A stretch of DNA of 64,000 nucleotides from Halobacteriovorax marinus (GTDB lineage: Bacteria; Bdellovibrionota; Bacteriovoracia; Bacteriovoracales; Bacteriovoracaceae): the NCBI GenBank assembly GCA_002163155.1, contig MAAO01000006.1, positions 1,054,001 through 1,118,000 of the forward strand, given 5' to 3'. Positions 44,329-52,988 of the stretch are shown piece after piece. Every line of letters begins with the position of its first letter. Position 1 is the stretch's first letter. The position numbers and the translations under genes are program-made. A model generated the notes under the pieces. The model saw only the letters and a program-made list of their open reading frames with translations, did not search any database and was not told the DNA's origin.

Positions 44329-44589
44329 TACTTATCCTAAGAAAGATTAATAGTTCTCTCAATTATATAAGTTAGTCGTTTTTACAGCAAGTTAGGAGTC
44401 TGTGCCTACGCTCATAATGTCTCTCTAGCGACCTTTTTTACTCAGGAAATATCTCTTTAGACAAATTTTAGTTTTTTGCTCTAAATTAGCTAACTTCTGT
44501 TTAAATTGATGATTCTACAGTTTACAAGGGACATTAATTGACTAGAATATTAAGGTGTATCCTGTAATTCTAAGTTTTATGGAGCTTAA

Positions 44590-45057
44590 ATGAAGAAGAA
44601 AATTATTCTAATCTTAACCTTGATTCTGTTCATTTTAGCCGGAGCAACATACGGATTACTTAATTACAACTACTCCAACGGTATTCGTTCAGGAAGATTG
44701 GTAAAACTTTCTAAGAAAGGTGCCCTAGTAAAAACTTATGAAGGTACTTTGGACGAGGGATCAGGTGATCAACTTACTTGGAATTTTTCAATCCATGATA
44801 CTGAATTAGGTGAAGAGTTAGTAAAACATACAGGACAAAAAGTGAATTTAGAATATAGAGAGCTTCTCTACAAAGTATTCTATAAGACAAAGTATGATGT
44901 CACTTCCTGGAAACTCCTAAAAACTCCCGGAAGCGTAAACTTTTGTCGCCTAGTCAATATCATGCGAAAAAGTCGATTTGTTGTGGAGAAAGTAAAGCAA
45001 CTCATAAATCAATACGACTCTGCACTATTGCAAGAGGCGCGTAACTGTCAAAAGTAG
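44590..45057 (+). CDS. Membrane-anchored protein of unknown function
   Basis: 155 residues: one N-terminal membrane helix (about residues 4-24), then a soluble domain with the pattern SNGIRSGRLVKLSKKGALVKT, followed by KTYEGTLDEG and WNFSIHD. This pattern is familiar from proteins of Bacteroidetes, often mis-annotated as 6-phosphogluconate dehydrogenase, though no dehydrogenase motif is present. Function is unknown. The ATG is preceded by GGAG. It is divergent from the antiporter gene. Confidence 0.65.
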   Translation: MKKKIILILTLILFILAGATYGLLNYNYSNGIRSGRLVKLSKKGALVKTYEGTLDEGSGDQLTWNFSIHDTELGEELVKHTGQKVNLEYRELLYKVFYKTKYDVTSWKLLKTPGSVNFCRLVNIMRKSRFVVEKVKQLINQYDSALLQEARNCQK

Positions 45058-45182
45058 AAGGCACGCTAATTCTGTAAGCTGCCTCTAGAAGTGGTCGACT
45101 CCCTTCCAAATTTTAAGTATTTATCTATTTTGCTAATATCCCCTTAAGAGCTTATATACTGGGCGCAGGTGGGGGATTCATT

Positions 45183-45809
45183 ATGCACACTTCTTCTATA
45201 AGTAAGTTCTATACTGAAAATATTAATCGTTTCTTTGGTTTTTCACACAACCGTGGAGTGACTGCTTTTGATGCGACTCTTGTTGGTGCTGTTAATAGTA
45301 AATGGCAAACAGTTCATCAGAGTTATCTAACAAGTAGCGAAGCACTAGTACTTGGAATTAAAATGTTTCATGAAGGGCACACATCTCATAAAAGAAATTC
45401 CAATGGAATTCACGACATGTTTGAGTACGCCCTTTCTTCAAAGGCGTCTAATGTTGAAGATCAACAATTAATCCTCCTTGCTATGGGCATCTATTATTTT
45501 AGCAAAGCGCTAGAGCAAGAGCAGAGATCAAAACAGAGAAAAACGATGAGACTCGCTAGACACTATATGGCAGAGTCCTTAAAGCTCAATGGTAAGTGTT
45601 CTCTCACAAGATTACACTTGACCCTCGTACATGTGGCCTTAGCTGATATAAACTCGGCGCTGGTTGAATTAGTTCGAATAGGTAGAGATTTTAATGATGA
45701 AAAAATTTATAAAATTTTATTTAATATATACGAAGAGATGGATCTGCCAAATGTGGCCCTCTTTTATAGTTTAAAGGCCTCTAAGGCCAAAAATGAAATC
45801 ACGATGTAA
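45183..45809 (+). CDS. TPR-like helical protein
   Basis: 208 residues, helical throughout, with weak TPR-like motifs (LAMGIYYFSKALEQEQR, LARHYMAESLKLNGKCS, KILFNIYEEMDLPNVAL). No signal peptide or catalytic motif. The start ATG is preceded by a strong GGGGGA. It is a single-gene unit ending in two hairpins and convergent with the thioredoxin gene. The function is unknown; a scaffold role is likely. Confidence 0.6.
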   Translation: MHTSSISKFYTENINRFFGFSHNRGVTAFDATLVGAVNSKWQTVHQSYLTSSEALVLGIKMFHEGHTSHKRNSNGIHDMFEYALSSKASNVEDQQLILLAMGIYYFSKALEQEQRSKQRKTMRLARHYMAESLKLNGKCSLTRLHLTLVHVALADINSALVELVRIGRDFNDEKIYKILFNIYEEMDLPNVALFYSLKASKAKNEITM

Positions 45810-45812
45810 TTT

Positions 45813-45895
45813 ACTCCAATGGATTGGAGTTACTCCTGCTAGGGCATATTCCCTGGTATATCTATTAAGATATTTGCTCTAGCAGGTGTATTTTT
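45813..45895 (+). terminator. Double-hairpin terminator
   Basis: ACTCCAAT (45813-45820) pairs with ATTGGAGT (45823-45830). Then CCTGCTAGGGCA (45835-45846) pairs over 12 bp, with one G-T pair, with TGCTCTAGCAGG (45875-45886), and its loop contains ATATCT-ATTA-AGATAT. A TTTTT run follows at 45891-45895. It lies between convergent genes and is a strong intrinsic terminator on the plus strand. Confidence 0.7.
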
Positions 45896-46316
45896 ACAAT
45901 AAAAACATGAGTAAGAGAAAAAATACGATGGAAGAAATTAAAATGGGAGCAAAGTAGCTCTTCTTTTGCTCTACTTTAAAATGACCATGTTCGCGCATAT
46001 ACACATCATCAATATTATTAATGACAAATTGTAAGTCTCTAAAAGGTGTAATTCCCACTGATGTAAAAAACACTTCACGATCTTCACAAAAATGCATGGT
46101 TGGAACTGATTTGATTTCAAAATGTGCCGCAATATCAGGTGATAAATTTGTATCAACCTCAAACATAGGAAAGCTCGGGTTTTCAAAACTAAGTTTTTCT
46201 AAAACAGGTGCCATAGTATTACAGGGACCACAGCTTGTGGAACCAAACTTTATAAAAAATGGACCATTTTGTGCATTGATAACACTTTCAAAATTATCGT
46301 CTGTAAGTTTTTCCAT
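45894..46316 (-). CDS. Membrane-anchored thioredoxin
   Basis: 140 residues: a thioredoxin domain (about 1-105) with the CGPC active site in GSTSCGPCNTMAP and the cis-Pro motif KSVPTMHF, plus a C-terminal membrane helix (about 122-140). With no N-terminal signal peptide, the domain is probably cytosolic and tail-anchored. The start overlaps the aldo/keto reductase stop (TAATG), so the two form an operon. Confidence 0.82.
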   Translation of the reverse strand: MEKLTDDNFESVINAQNGPFFIKFGSTSCGPCNTMAPVLEKLSFENPSFPMFEVDTNLSPDIAAHFEIKSVPTMHFCEDREVFFTSVGITPFRDLQFVINNIDDVYMREHGHFKVEQKKSYFAPILISSIVFFLLLMFLL

Positions 46317-47323
46317 TAATGTTTCTTCCAGTCCACATGAGGCTCGGGTCTATTGTTAGTGATGAGCTCAATCTTCTCCATCACTTCATCTGTGAGCATT
46401 GCTACCACATCGAGCGCCCCTAAATTGTCTTCTATTTGTTCTAAACGACTGGCACCAAGAATAACACTACTTACGTTGGGATTTTTCAAACACCAAGCAA
46501 GCGAGAGGTTTGTTAGTGAAATTCCCATTTCTACTGCCAAGTCTTGCAACTTAGAGGCAATTTCAAGTTTTAACTTTCCTTCTTCTGTTTCATACATCTC
46601 ACGCAACCACGAGAAGCTCTCAAGGGAGAGTCTAGAGCCTTCTGGTATTCCATTGGCATATTTTCCCGTAAGAATTCCTGAACTGAGAGGAGACCAAGTC
46701 GTTGTTCCTAGTCCATATTTGGAGTAGAGGGCCGAGTATTCTTTTTCTACTCTCTCTCTATGTAAAATATTGTACTGTGGTTGTTCTACAGTGGGAGGAG
46801 TTAGGTGGTATTTTTCAGCTAGTGTATAAGCTTCAGTTATTTGTTCTGCTGACCATTCACTCGTTCCCCAGTAAAGAATTTTTCCTGAGAGAATAAGCGT
46901 GTGCATGGCCCTTAGAGTTTCAATAATTGGTGTATCTAGGTCAGGCCTGTGACAATAGTAAAGATCTAGATAATCAAGTTGCAATCTCTTGAGAGCATTA
47001 TTACATCCCTCAATGACATGCTTCCTAGAGAGTCCACGCTGCGTGGGTTTATCTCCACCCCAGAATACTTTAGAGGAAATACAATAGCTATCTCGACTCC
47101 AATTGAGCTTCTTTAGGGATTCGCCCATTATTATTTCTGATTCACCGTCAGCGTAAACCTCAGCGTTATCAAAGAAGTTAATTCCTCGGTCATAACTAAG
47201 CGCCATCATTTCAATTGCACTCTTGGTGTTAATTTGATTTTTGAAAGTAACCCAAGAACCTAGGGAGAAACTACTTAAGAACAAACCTGAGTTGCCAAGC
47301 TTGCGATATGTCATATCTGTCAT
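46316..47323 (-). CDS. Aldo/keto reductase
   Basis: 335 residues in the AKR superfamily, closest to voltage-gated potassium-channel beta-subunit-like or YghZ-type proteins. The catalytic Asp/Tyr are in FFDNAEVYADGESE, Lys in ISSKVFWGG and His in YYCHRPD. The C-terminal NADPH-binding part is SSVILGASRLEQIEDN. It should reduce aldehydes or ketones with NADPH. It is the first gene of a pair with the membrane thioredoxin. Confidence 0.9.
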   Translation of the reverse strand: MTDMTYRKLGNSGLFLSSFSLGSWVTFKNQINTKSAIEMMALSYDRGINFFDNAEVYADGESEIIMGESLKKLNWSRDSYCISSKVFWGGDKPTQRGLSRKHVIEGCNNALKRLQLDYLDLYYCHRPDLDTPIIETLRAMHTLILSGKILYWGTSEWSAEQITEAYTLAEKYHLTPPTVEQPQYNILHRERVEKEYSALYSKYGLGTTTWSPLSSGILTGKYANGIPEGSRLSLESFSWLREMYETEEGKLKLEIASKLQDLAVEMGISLTNLSLAWCLKNPNVSSVILGASRLEQIEDNLGALDVVAMLTDEVMEKIELITNNRPEPHVDWKKH

Positions 47324-47394
47324 AAAAAACCTTTTGTTGGAACTAAAGATACTCTGCTTTTAGAGAATTGAGAAGGAGATTTGCTGCTATGCCG

Positions 47395-48258
47395 CTAAAA
47401 AGTCACTCCTGCTCCTAGCGAGAGTTTATTTCCCCGTGAAAATTGAGTGCCATAGCTCTTTTCATAGACCGCGAGAGAATATTCTAGACGGTACATCCAA
47501 TTTCTTTGATAGAACATGATGATGGGACCAATGAAGAGTTTTGTTCCTCCCGTAACATTTCCAATCTGTTGACCTTGATTTTGATGTCTTAAAGACATAT
47601 CCAAGAGTAGAAAAACTCCTCTATTATTTAAATTCTGATGATAGGGGTGAATACCTACATTAATATCTAGTCCAATTACATCGCCTTCATTAGCTCCCTT
47701 TTTACCTCGCCCATTTTTCCAGAAGAAGAGGTCATAGAATTGAAAGATATATTCAGTTTCTATACTGGTTGAAAAACTCACTCCCATATCAAAACTTCCA
47801 TCCGAGACGGCAAAGTTACCAGATGTATTTCCAGTGGGAAGACGAAAACTAGGAGTGATTGCCCAATTCCAAGTTTTGCTTCCAAGATTTGTATAATTTT
47901 TTAAAAGTAGACCAAGGGTGAGATCGCCTAAACCTTTTCCCGTTTTCTTTGCGTAAACTCCATTTTCAAGAATCGTTTTCTCTTTAGAAATGTAGGGGAT
48001 TTTAAAAGAGGTTCTTAGCCATCTTTTAAAAGTATAAACTCCTTCAAGCCAAGTTCTGTGGACCTTTTGAACTTGTTTAGGATCTGTAGAAACAGACTTA
48101 TCTTTGTTAATTTGTTTATGTACTTTTGAATATTCACTTCGTACCTGAAAACCATAACCCTCTTCCCATCTTGGGGCCATGTCCATCACTGGTTGGTGGG
48201 CTAGAGTATTGGGAATAAAGACTAAGAGAATTAGAAATATGAGAAAGATTAATTTCAT
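47395..48258 (-). CDS. Outer-membrane barrel-like protein of the metal-linked operon
   Basis: 287 residues: a signal peptide (cleaved after about residue 20, TLAH), strands rich in aromatic residues, and the C-terminal aromatic end LSLGAGVTF. Its pattern GKGLGDLTLGLLLKNY and ITPSFRLPTG recalls the transporter-like outer-membrane proteins often called MetA-like. It overlaps the HMA-domain gene by 4 nt, so it belongs to the MerT-like/NHL/HMA operon. It may form the outer-membrane route for the same substrate. Confidence 0.65.
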   Translation of the reverse strand: MKLIFLIFLILLVFIPNTLAHQPVMDMAPRWEEGYGFQVRSEYSKVHKQINKDKSVSTDPKQVQKVHRTWLEGVYTFKRWLRTSFKIPYISKEKTILENGVYAKKTGKGLGDLTLGLLLKNYTNLGSKTWNWAITPSFRLPTGNTSGNFAVSDGSFDMGVSFSTSIETEYIFQFYDLFFWKNGRGKKGANEGDVIGLDINVGIHPYHQNLNNRGVFLLLDMSLRHQNQGQQIGNVTGGTKLFIGPIIMFYQRNWMYRLEYSLAVYEKSYGTQFSRGNKLSLGAGVTF

Positions 48259-48773
48259 TTCGACAGACTCGCTCTTACTATATTTCCTTCTTCTAAAGGG
48301 TCTATTTCGCTAAGACCAACTATTACTTTTAAATTATTTACCGTTGAGCCCACTAATTTTTGTGCCTCATTTTCATGCAATTGAAAAGTTTGAGTTGAAG
48401 TATTATCTGTTAGAAGGATTTTACCGTCTCTTTCTATAATCTTCCCGGAAACATTGAGGTAAAATTTTTGTGGTTCATATCCACCTTTTAATATTGCCTG
48501 GCATACCTTAGAGAAGTTCACCTTCTTGGATGAATCTGTAGCAATAGTGATTAACTGTTCTCCAATATCAATTAAGACACCGTCGTCTCCAAATTTAGTT
48601 TTATCTAGAAAATCTAATTCTGAAAGATTCCTCTCAACACCGTAAGCACAGAAGGAACAGACAATTCCACTTACTCGTATCTTCACTTCATTTGAAAAAA
48701 GTGAAGGTTCATCGTATTCAGACGCCATAACAAAGTTAGAAAAAATACTTATAAATATTAGTAAAAGATTCAT
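48255..48773 (-). CDS. Periplasmic HMA-domain protein with CxxC
   Basis: 172 residues: a signal peptide (about residues 1-17) and a heavy-metal-associated fold with the motif VSGIVCSFCAYGVERNL, where the usual GMTCxxC becomes GIVCSFC. A second half (about 100-172) is another beta-rich domain without Cys. MerP-like proteins carry metals through the periplasm to MerT. It is encoded in an overlapping operon with NHL, MerT-like and outer-membrane genes. The metal is unknown; mercury, copper and others are possible. Confidence 0.75.
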   Translation of the reverse strand: MNLLLIFISIFSNFVMASEYDEPSLFSNEVKIRVSGIVCSFCAYGVERNLSELDFLDKTKFGDDGVLIDIGEQLITIATDSSKKVNFSKVCQAILKGGYEPQKFYLNVSGKIIERDGKILLTDNTSTQTFQLHENEAQKLVGSTVNNLKVIVGLSEIDPLEEGNIVRASLSK

Positions 48774-49774
48774 TTTCTTCTCCTTGAAGTGACTACTGGA
48801 AGGGGAGAGAATTTTTGAATCCTGTGATTTCCGGAATCCAACACATAGATATATCCGTGACTATCTATTGTTATATCGTTGGGGTATTTAAACTGAAGAG
48901 GTCCATCGCCCTCACTTCCAAAACTTAAAAGGAAATGACCTTCATCATCAAAAACCTGTATTCTATGGTTTCCAAAGTCCACCACATACACTCTATTGTA
49001 GTGATCAACTTCCACAGCTGTAGCAATGGAAAAGGACCCCTGTCTCTTTCCACTTAATCCACTACCAAAGACACCTCCCCACTTTTTAAGAAATTTACCT
49101 TCTAAGGTGAATTTTTGGATACGATTATTATAGGCATCTGCTACATAGAGAAATTGATCTCTAGAGATGACAACATCCGTTGGGTAATCAAATCTGCCAG
49201 AAAAAAAACGACCTTTCTTTCCTATAGGAGGTAAGTCTTTATACTCTTTTGTAAATCTCTGAACTCTATGGTTGTAGAAGTCCGCAACAAAAACTCGACC
49301 TGTCTTATCTATGGCGACTCCTCCCGGGGCATGTAGCTCTGTACTACCATCTCCCTTTGTTCCAAAGACAGAAAGAGAATTTCCCTCAAGATCAAAAACT
49401 TGAATGCGATCGTTTGAATACTCTGCCACATATAATTTATCGTTGTGGCCAACGCATAAATGCATGGGGCGATTTAGTTGACCTTTTTTTTTGCCATTCT
49501 TTCCCCACGTTTTTATAAAAGTTCCATCAGAATGGAACTTCTGTATTCGCTGATTTTCAGGATCAGTCACATAGATTTTATCAAATCTATCAACAGTTAT
49601 ACCTATGGGACGAATAAACTTTCCTAGAGCACTCCCTTTGCTTCCCCATTCACTGATAAAGCTAGGAGTAGACAAATTCTCAGAACCAATTATAGGAGAT
49701 GAATCGAGAATCGCTATGAAAATAAATATAAAAAACACTTTAAATAGGACAAAGACTTTTCTCATTTGTTGCAT
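48770..49774 (-). CDS. Secreted NHL-repeat beta-propeller
   Basis: 334 residues: an N-terminal signal peptide or anchor (residues 7-25), then about six NHL repeats, each of the type GKFIRPIGITVDRFDKIYVTDPENQRIQKF (written here as GITVDRFDKIYV and NQRIQKF). Together they form a six-bladed propeller. NHL proteins bind other proteins or ligands; no catalytic site is seen. It overlaps the HMA gene by 4 nt and follows the MerT-like gene by 1 bp, so it is part of that operon, which is unusual for a metal-transport set. Confidence 0.8.
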   Translation of the reverse strand: MQQMRKVFVLFKVFFIFIFIAILDSSPIIGSENLSTPSFISEWGSKGSALGKFIRPIGITVDRFDKIYVTDPENQRIQKFHSDGTFIKTWGKNGKKKGQLNRPMHLCVGHNDKLYVAEYSNDRIQVFDLEGNSLSVFGTKGDGSTELHAPGGVAIDKTGRVFVADFYNHRVQRFTKEYKDLPPIGKKGRFFSGRFDYPTDVVISRDQFLYVADAYNNRIQKFTLEGKFLKKWGGVFGSGLSGKRQGSFSIATAVEVDHYNRVYVVDFGNHRIQVFDDEGHFLLSFGSEGDGPLQFKYPNDITIDSHGYIYVLDSGNHRIQKFSPLPVVTSRRRK

Positions 49775-49775
49775 C

Positions 49776-50105
49776 TTAGAATATCCTCAAAAGAGAAAAT
49801 CCCCAGTGAGGAAAAGTGAGAAATCCAATAATAAGTAAAGTTGTTGTCCAAAGAACCACTTTATTACGCTTATCTTTCTTGCATTCGACTTCATCTTTCT
49901 TTCTATAGGTTAAATAAAAGGCGAGAGTTAGGAAAATAGCCGTTAAGGCCATGAGTACCGGTCGATAGACATCGAAAATGGCGAAGAAACTAACTGAAGT
50001 AATCCCCAGTACTGTAAGCGCCACAGGACCTATACAACAGAGGGAGGCAATGAGAGATGCTATAACTCCCGCAGTGAGAGTTGCACCTTGAATTTTTCGA
50101 TTCAT
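49776..50105 (-). CDS. MerT-like inner-membrane metal transporter
   Basis: 109 residues with three membrane helices. The first has the MerT hallmark of paired Cys, LIASLCCIGPVALTVLG, and the second follows YRPVLMALTAIFLTLAFYL. MerT brings Hg(II) into the cytosol; here no MerA reductase or MerR is visible, so the natural metal may differ. The ATG at 50105 has a strong AAGGAGG upstream, so the longer reading from 50135 is not used. It is the first gene of the MerT-NHL-HMA-outer-membrane operon. Confidence 0.75.
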   Translation of the reverse strand: MNRKIQGATLTAGVIASLIASLCCIGPVALTVLGITSVSFFAIFDVYRPVLMALTAIFLTLAFYLTYRKKDEVECKKDKRNKVVLWTTTLLIIGFLTFPHWGFSLLRIF

Positions 50106-50156
50106 GGTAAAACCCTCCTTAGTCCTATCATACACCTTGGGATTTATGATCTTGAA

Positions 50157-50603
50157 TTAATCCTTTGGTCTGATGACATGAATATTACAAGAGGAGTATT
50201 TAACTAAATGCTCAGTAAAAGAACTTGAAAAAAGACCTTCTATTCCGTGCTTTTGTTTAGAGGCCACGACTACTAATTCAGCATCAACTTCATCGATGTA
50301 CTCTGTTATTTTTTGTTTAGGACTGTAGGCGAAGTAACATTCGAGCTCTGATTGAGCGAGTTCATCTTCTGTGCAAACACTTTCAGCTATACCTTTTAGA
50401 ATTTCTTTAGAGGCCACTTCAATTTCAGGGTATTTCTCTTCGGAAGGAAAAATATAAGGGGAGAAGTCTGAGGTGTAGACATGGATTTCAAAGATATGAA
50501 GAAAATGTAACTTAGCGTTCTCAAGTAGGGGATTACCTTTTAAGGATTTAAGAAGTGCAATGTTTTCGTCCTCAAGAGAACAACAAATAACGACGTTTTT
50601 CAT
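50157..50603 (-). CDS. Universal stress protein (UspA family)
   Basis: 148 residues, single Usp domain: MKNVVICCSLEDEN at the start, the core AELVVVASKQKHGIEG (the ATP-binding G-x-x-G-like loop is only partly present), then FSSSFTEHLVKYSSCNIHVI. I chose the ATG at 50603, with AAGGAA 9 nt upstream, rather than 50633. It lies between the metal-linked operon and the cbb3 operon; Usp genes often accompany microaerobic respiration genes. Confidence 0.82.
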   Translation of the reverse strand: MKNVVICCSLEDENIALLKSLKGNPLLENAKLHFLHIFEIHVYTSDFSPYIFPSEEKYPEIEVASKEILKGIAESVCTEDELAQSELECYFAYSPKQKITEYIDEVDAELVVVASKQKHGIEGLFSSSFTEHLVKYSSCNIHVIRPKD

Positions 50604-50750
50604 ATTCAATTTCCTTTTTAAAATATCCCTCATTCAAGTATTCATTTTATCAAAAAAGGGATTCTAGATTATTAATAAGAACTTAATTTTCATAACCTGT
50701 TAGCCTATTCTAAGGACTTAGAGCTCCCTTTAGAATAAATTAAGTATTTT

Positions 50751-50876
50751 CTAGAGGTTCGAATAGTAGAGAATGGCCCCAGCGCTACCCAGAGGTAAAA
50801 CAGTCAAGAATGACCAGAAGACGACGTCAAACATATGTCCTTCAAAACTCACTTTAGCTTTCTTCAATTTTTTCAT
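50751..50876 (-). CDS. 41-residue membrane protein, last gene of the cbb3 operon
   Basis: A short ORF (MKKLKKAKVSFEGHMFDVVF and onward) with a basic N-terminus and one membrane helix (about residues 17-38). AGGGA lies 6 nt before the ATG and overlaps the end of the upstream gene. It follows the TauE/SafE gene by 8 bp, so it is very likely translated. It resembles the many single-helix accessory peptides of cytochrome oxidases in size but has no recognised family. Confidence 0.6.
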   Translation of the reverse strand: MKKLKKAKVSFEGHMFDVVFWSFLTVLPLGSAGAILYYSNL

Positions 50877-50884
50877 GGTTATCC

Positions 50885-51586
50885 CTAGTGGCACATTCCA
50901 CTCTTGTAGTAAAAATTCCATAGTCGGTAAGAGACAGTGGATAAACCTAAGCAAACGAGAAGTAATCCCGAGGCCTTTGGTGCAAAATTTTGAATTGGTT
51001 TAATAATATTGTGAATCAGTGTAGGGGCAAAAACCATCGCAGGTAGTGTTCCTAACCAAAACCCAATGACTCCTAGAAATCCTATAAGTGGGGATTGAAA
51101 AGTCATAAGCGTAATGAGTACCCCATATAAAAATCCACAAGGGAGCATAATTGAAATTGTTCCAATACAGAAACTCTTTACCATTTTAGAGTGTTCAATA
51201 TTAGAAAATCTCTTAAATAAAATTTGATAGTACTTCGTAATAAAAGAAGGGAGTTTTACTTCAAATTTCTTTCCTCGTATGGATTGCAGTCCCCAATAGA
51301 TAAAGATCACACCAATGAAGACTCCTCCAAGTAGAGGTATATAACTTGTTATTCCTGATTTTTGAATGAGAGTCGATGTGAGCATCGCTACACAGGCCAT
51401 AAGAAGATAAGCAAATAATCTACCTACTTGATAAGAGGCATTTGTTTTAAAATCCCTTCCGACAGTAAGTACTAAGCCTCCGCACATTCCAATGCAATGA
51501 ACACTTCCTGTTAAGCCTATCATAAATGCTATCATAGGAGCAAAGACAGGAAGTGCAGATTGAATTTCACTTAATTGGTCCAACAA
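50885..51586 (-). CDS. TauE/SafE-type membrane protein of the cbb3 operon
   Basis: 233 residues with about six membrane helices. The start carries GLTGSVHCIGMCGGLVLTVG, typical of the sulfite exporter TauE/SafE-like (DsbD-like transmembrane) proteins that often end cbb3 operons. The Cys pair and Met/His residues suggest copper handling for CcoN, but this is inference. It overlaps ccoG by 20 nt. CcoH (FixH), usually found here, is not present. Confidence 0.78.
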   Translation of the reverse strand: MLDQLSEIQSALPVFAPMIAFMIGLTGSVHCIGMCGGLVLTVGRDFKTNASYQVGRLFAYLLMACVAMLTSTLIQKSGITSYIPLLGGVFIGVIFIYWGLQSIRGKKFEVKLPSFITKYYQILFKRFSNIEHSKMVKSFCIGTISIMLPCGFLYGVLITLMTFQSPLIGFLGVIGFWLGTLPAMVFAPTLIHNIIKPIQNFAPKASGLLLVCLGLSTVSYRLWNFYYKSGMCH

Positions 51587-52973
51587 GTCTGACCTCCAGT
51601 TCTTTTATGATTCTCTTATCACCATTTGGTTTAAGAATTTGTAAATAGATAACTCTTGATCCCTTGGAAAGAGAATTGGGGCTAAATCTAAAAAAGACAT
51701 TGGCCTTCGTCATTCCCTTTCTTATGGGATAGGGGTTTCTAGGTGTAACAAGTTTAATGTCTCTAGCACTTTTAATTTTAAAATAGACTGAAGAGAACTC
51801 ATTTCCTTGATAGTCAAAGTCTAATTTAAAGTGATTCACAACAAGTTTCTGGTTTCCTTTATAGACCATTTTAAAAGGAGTCTTACTTCCCCTTAGTAGT
51901 ACAACATCTAAATCGTTTACACTTCTAACTTGAGAGATAAAGCCTATTAGTAAAATGGCCAGTGAGATGAGATAAACTATATTTCTCACAGAGAACTTCT
52001 TCGCCTTTTTTCCTTCTAAGGCCAATTCCGTGTCGTATCGAATAAGACCCTCGGGCTTACCAATATGATTCATAATATCGTCACAGGCATCAATACAATT
52101 AGTACAGGCAATACACTCAAGCTGGCTTCCGCGTCTAATATCAATACCTGTAGGGCAGGCTTTTACGCAGGCAAAGCAGTCTATACAATCAGCGTGCTCT
52201 GATTTTTTTTGACCTTTCTCTCTTCTGGGTTCTCCGCGTGTGTAATCGTAAATCACATTTACAGAGTTTTCGTCCATCATGACAGCTTGAAAACGACCGT
52301 ATGGACATGCAATAAGGCAGAATTGTTCTTTAAACCATGCGAAGTCAAAGAGTATAATGAGTACAGTTATCCAAGTGGTTACAAAGAGGGGCATATTTTC
52401 TGAGGGAGAGTGTAGGGTTATATCTATAAGCTCTCTTGCTCCTACAAAGTATCCAATAAAAGAGTGAGCGATATGCATGGAAGCTAAAATAAATAGAGTC
52501 CATTTTAAAGTCTTCTTCCAAACTTTTTCAAAGTTCCAGGGGGCCTGATCTAACTTCTTTCTCTTTCTAGCAGGTCCTTCAATGAGTTTCTCTATTCTAC
52601 TATAGATCGCATCAATGAATACCGTCTGTGGGCAGGCCCAACCACACCAAATTCTTCCCCAAATACTTGTAATAAATCCTATGAGAAATACAAAACCTAG
52701 AAAAAAGAAAATGAGTAGAGGAGCATCGTGGCCGTAAAAGGTAGCTCCAAATATAGTAAATTCTCTCTTTGCTATATCAAGTAAGATAGACTGTTTTCCT
52801 CCTATATTTATCCAAGGAAGAATTAGGTAGATGGCGATGAGGAAATTATAAAAGTAATTTCTTCTAGTTCGCCATTTACCTTTTACATCTTCAGGGTAGA
52901 GATAAACTCTATGTCCTGCACTGTCTGTGGTGGCAAGTCGCTCGTCATGTAATTCTGATGGGTTTTTTCCCAT
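51567..52973 (-). CDS. ccoG: Cytochrome cbb3 oxidase accessory protein CcoG
   Basis: 468 residues with about five membrane helices and two 4Fe-4S ferredoxin motifs: CIDCFACVKACPTG and CIACTNCIDACDD. The family signature WCGWACPQTVFIDAIYSRIE is also clear. A C-terminal Ig-like domain (about 360-468) completes the FixG/CcoG architecture. CcoG reduces Cu(II) for assembly of the CcoN copper centre in other species. It follows ccoP by 15 bp and overlaps the TauE/SafE gene. Confidence 0.92.
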   Translation of the reverse strand: MGKNPSELHDERLATTDSAGHRVYLYPEDVKGKWRTRRNYFYNFLIAIYLILPWINIGGKQSILLDIAKREFTIFGATFYGHDAPLLIFFFLGFVFLIGFITSIWGRIWCGWACPQTVFIDAIYSRIEKLIEGPARKRKKLDQAPWNFEKVWKKTLKWTLFILASMHIAHSFIGYFVGARELIDITLHSPSENMPLFVTTWITVLIILFDFAWFKEQFCLIACPYGRFQAVMMDENSVNVIYDYTRGEPRREKGQKKSEHADCIDCFACVKACPTGIDIRRGSQLECIACTNCIDACDDIMNHIGKPEGLIRYDTELALEGKKAKKFSVRNIVYLISLAILLIGFISQVRSVNDLDVVLLRGSKTPFKMVYKGNQKLVVNHFKLDFDYQGNEFSSVYFKIKSARDIKLVTPRNPYPIRKGMTKANVFFRFSPNSLSKGSRVIYLQILKPNGDKRIIKELEVRLVGPIK

Positions 52974-52988
52974 GATTATTCCTTGTAA

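Noticed and set aside
44590-45057. 6-phosphogluconate dehydrogenase label
   Set aside because: The sequence is a small anchored domain without a Rossmann motif; this name is a known type of mis-annotation for similar proteins.
50754-50764. tRNA T-loop-like GGTTCGAAT
   Set aside because: It is the end of the small cbb3-operon ORF; no acceptor, D or anticodon stem can be drawn around it.
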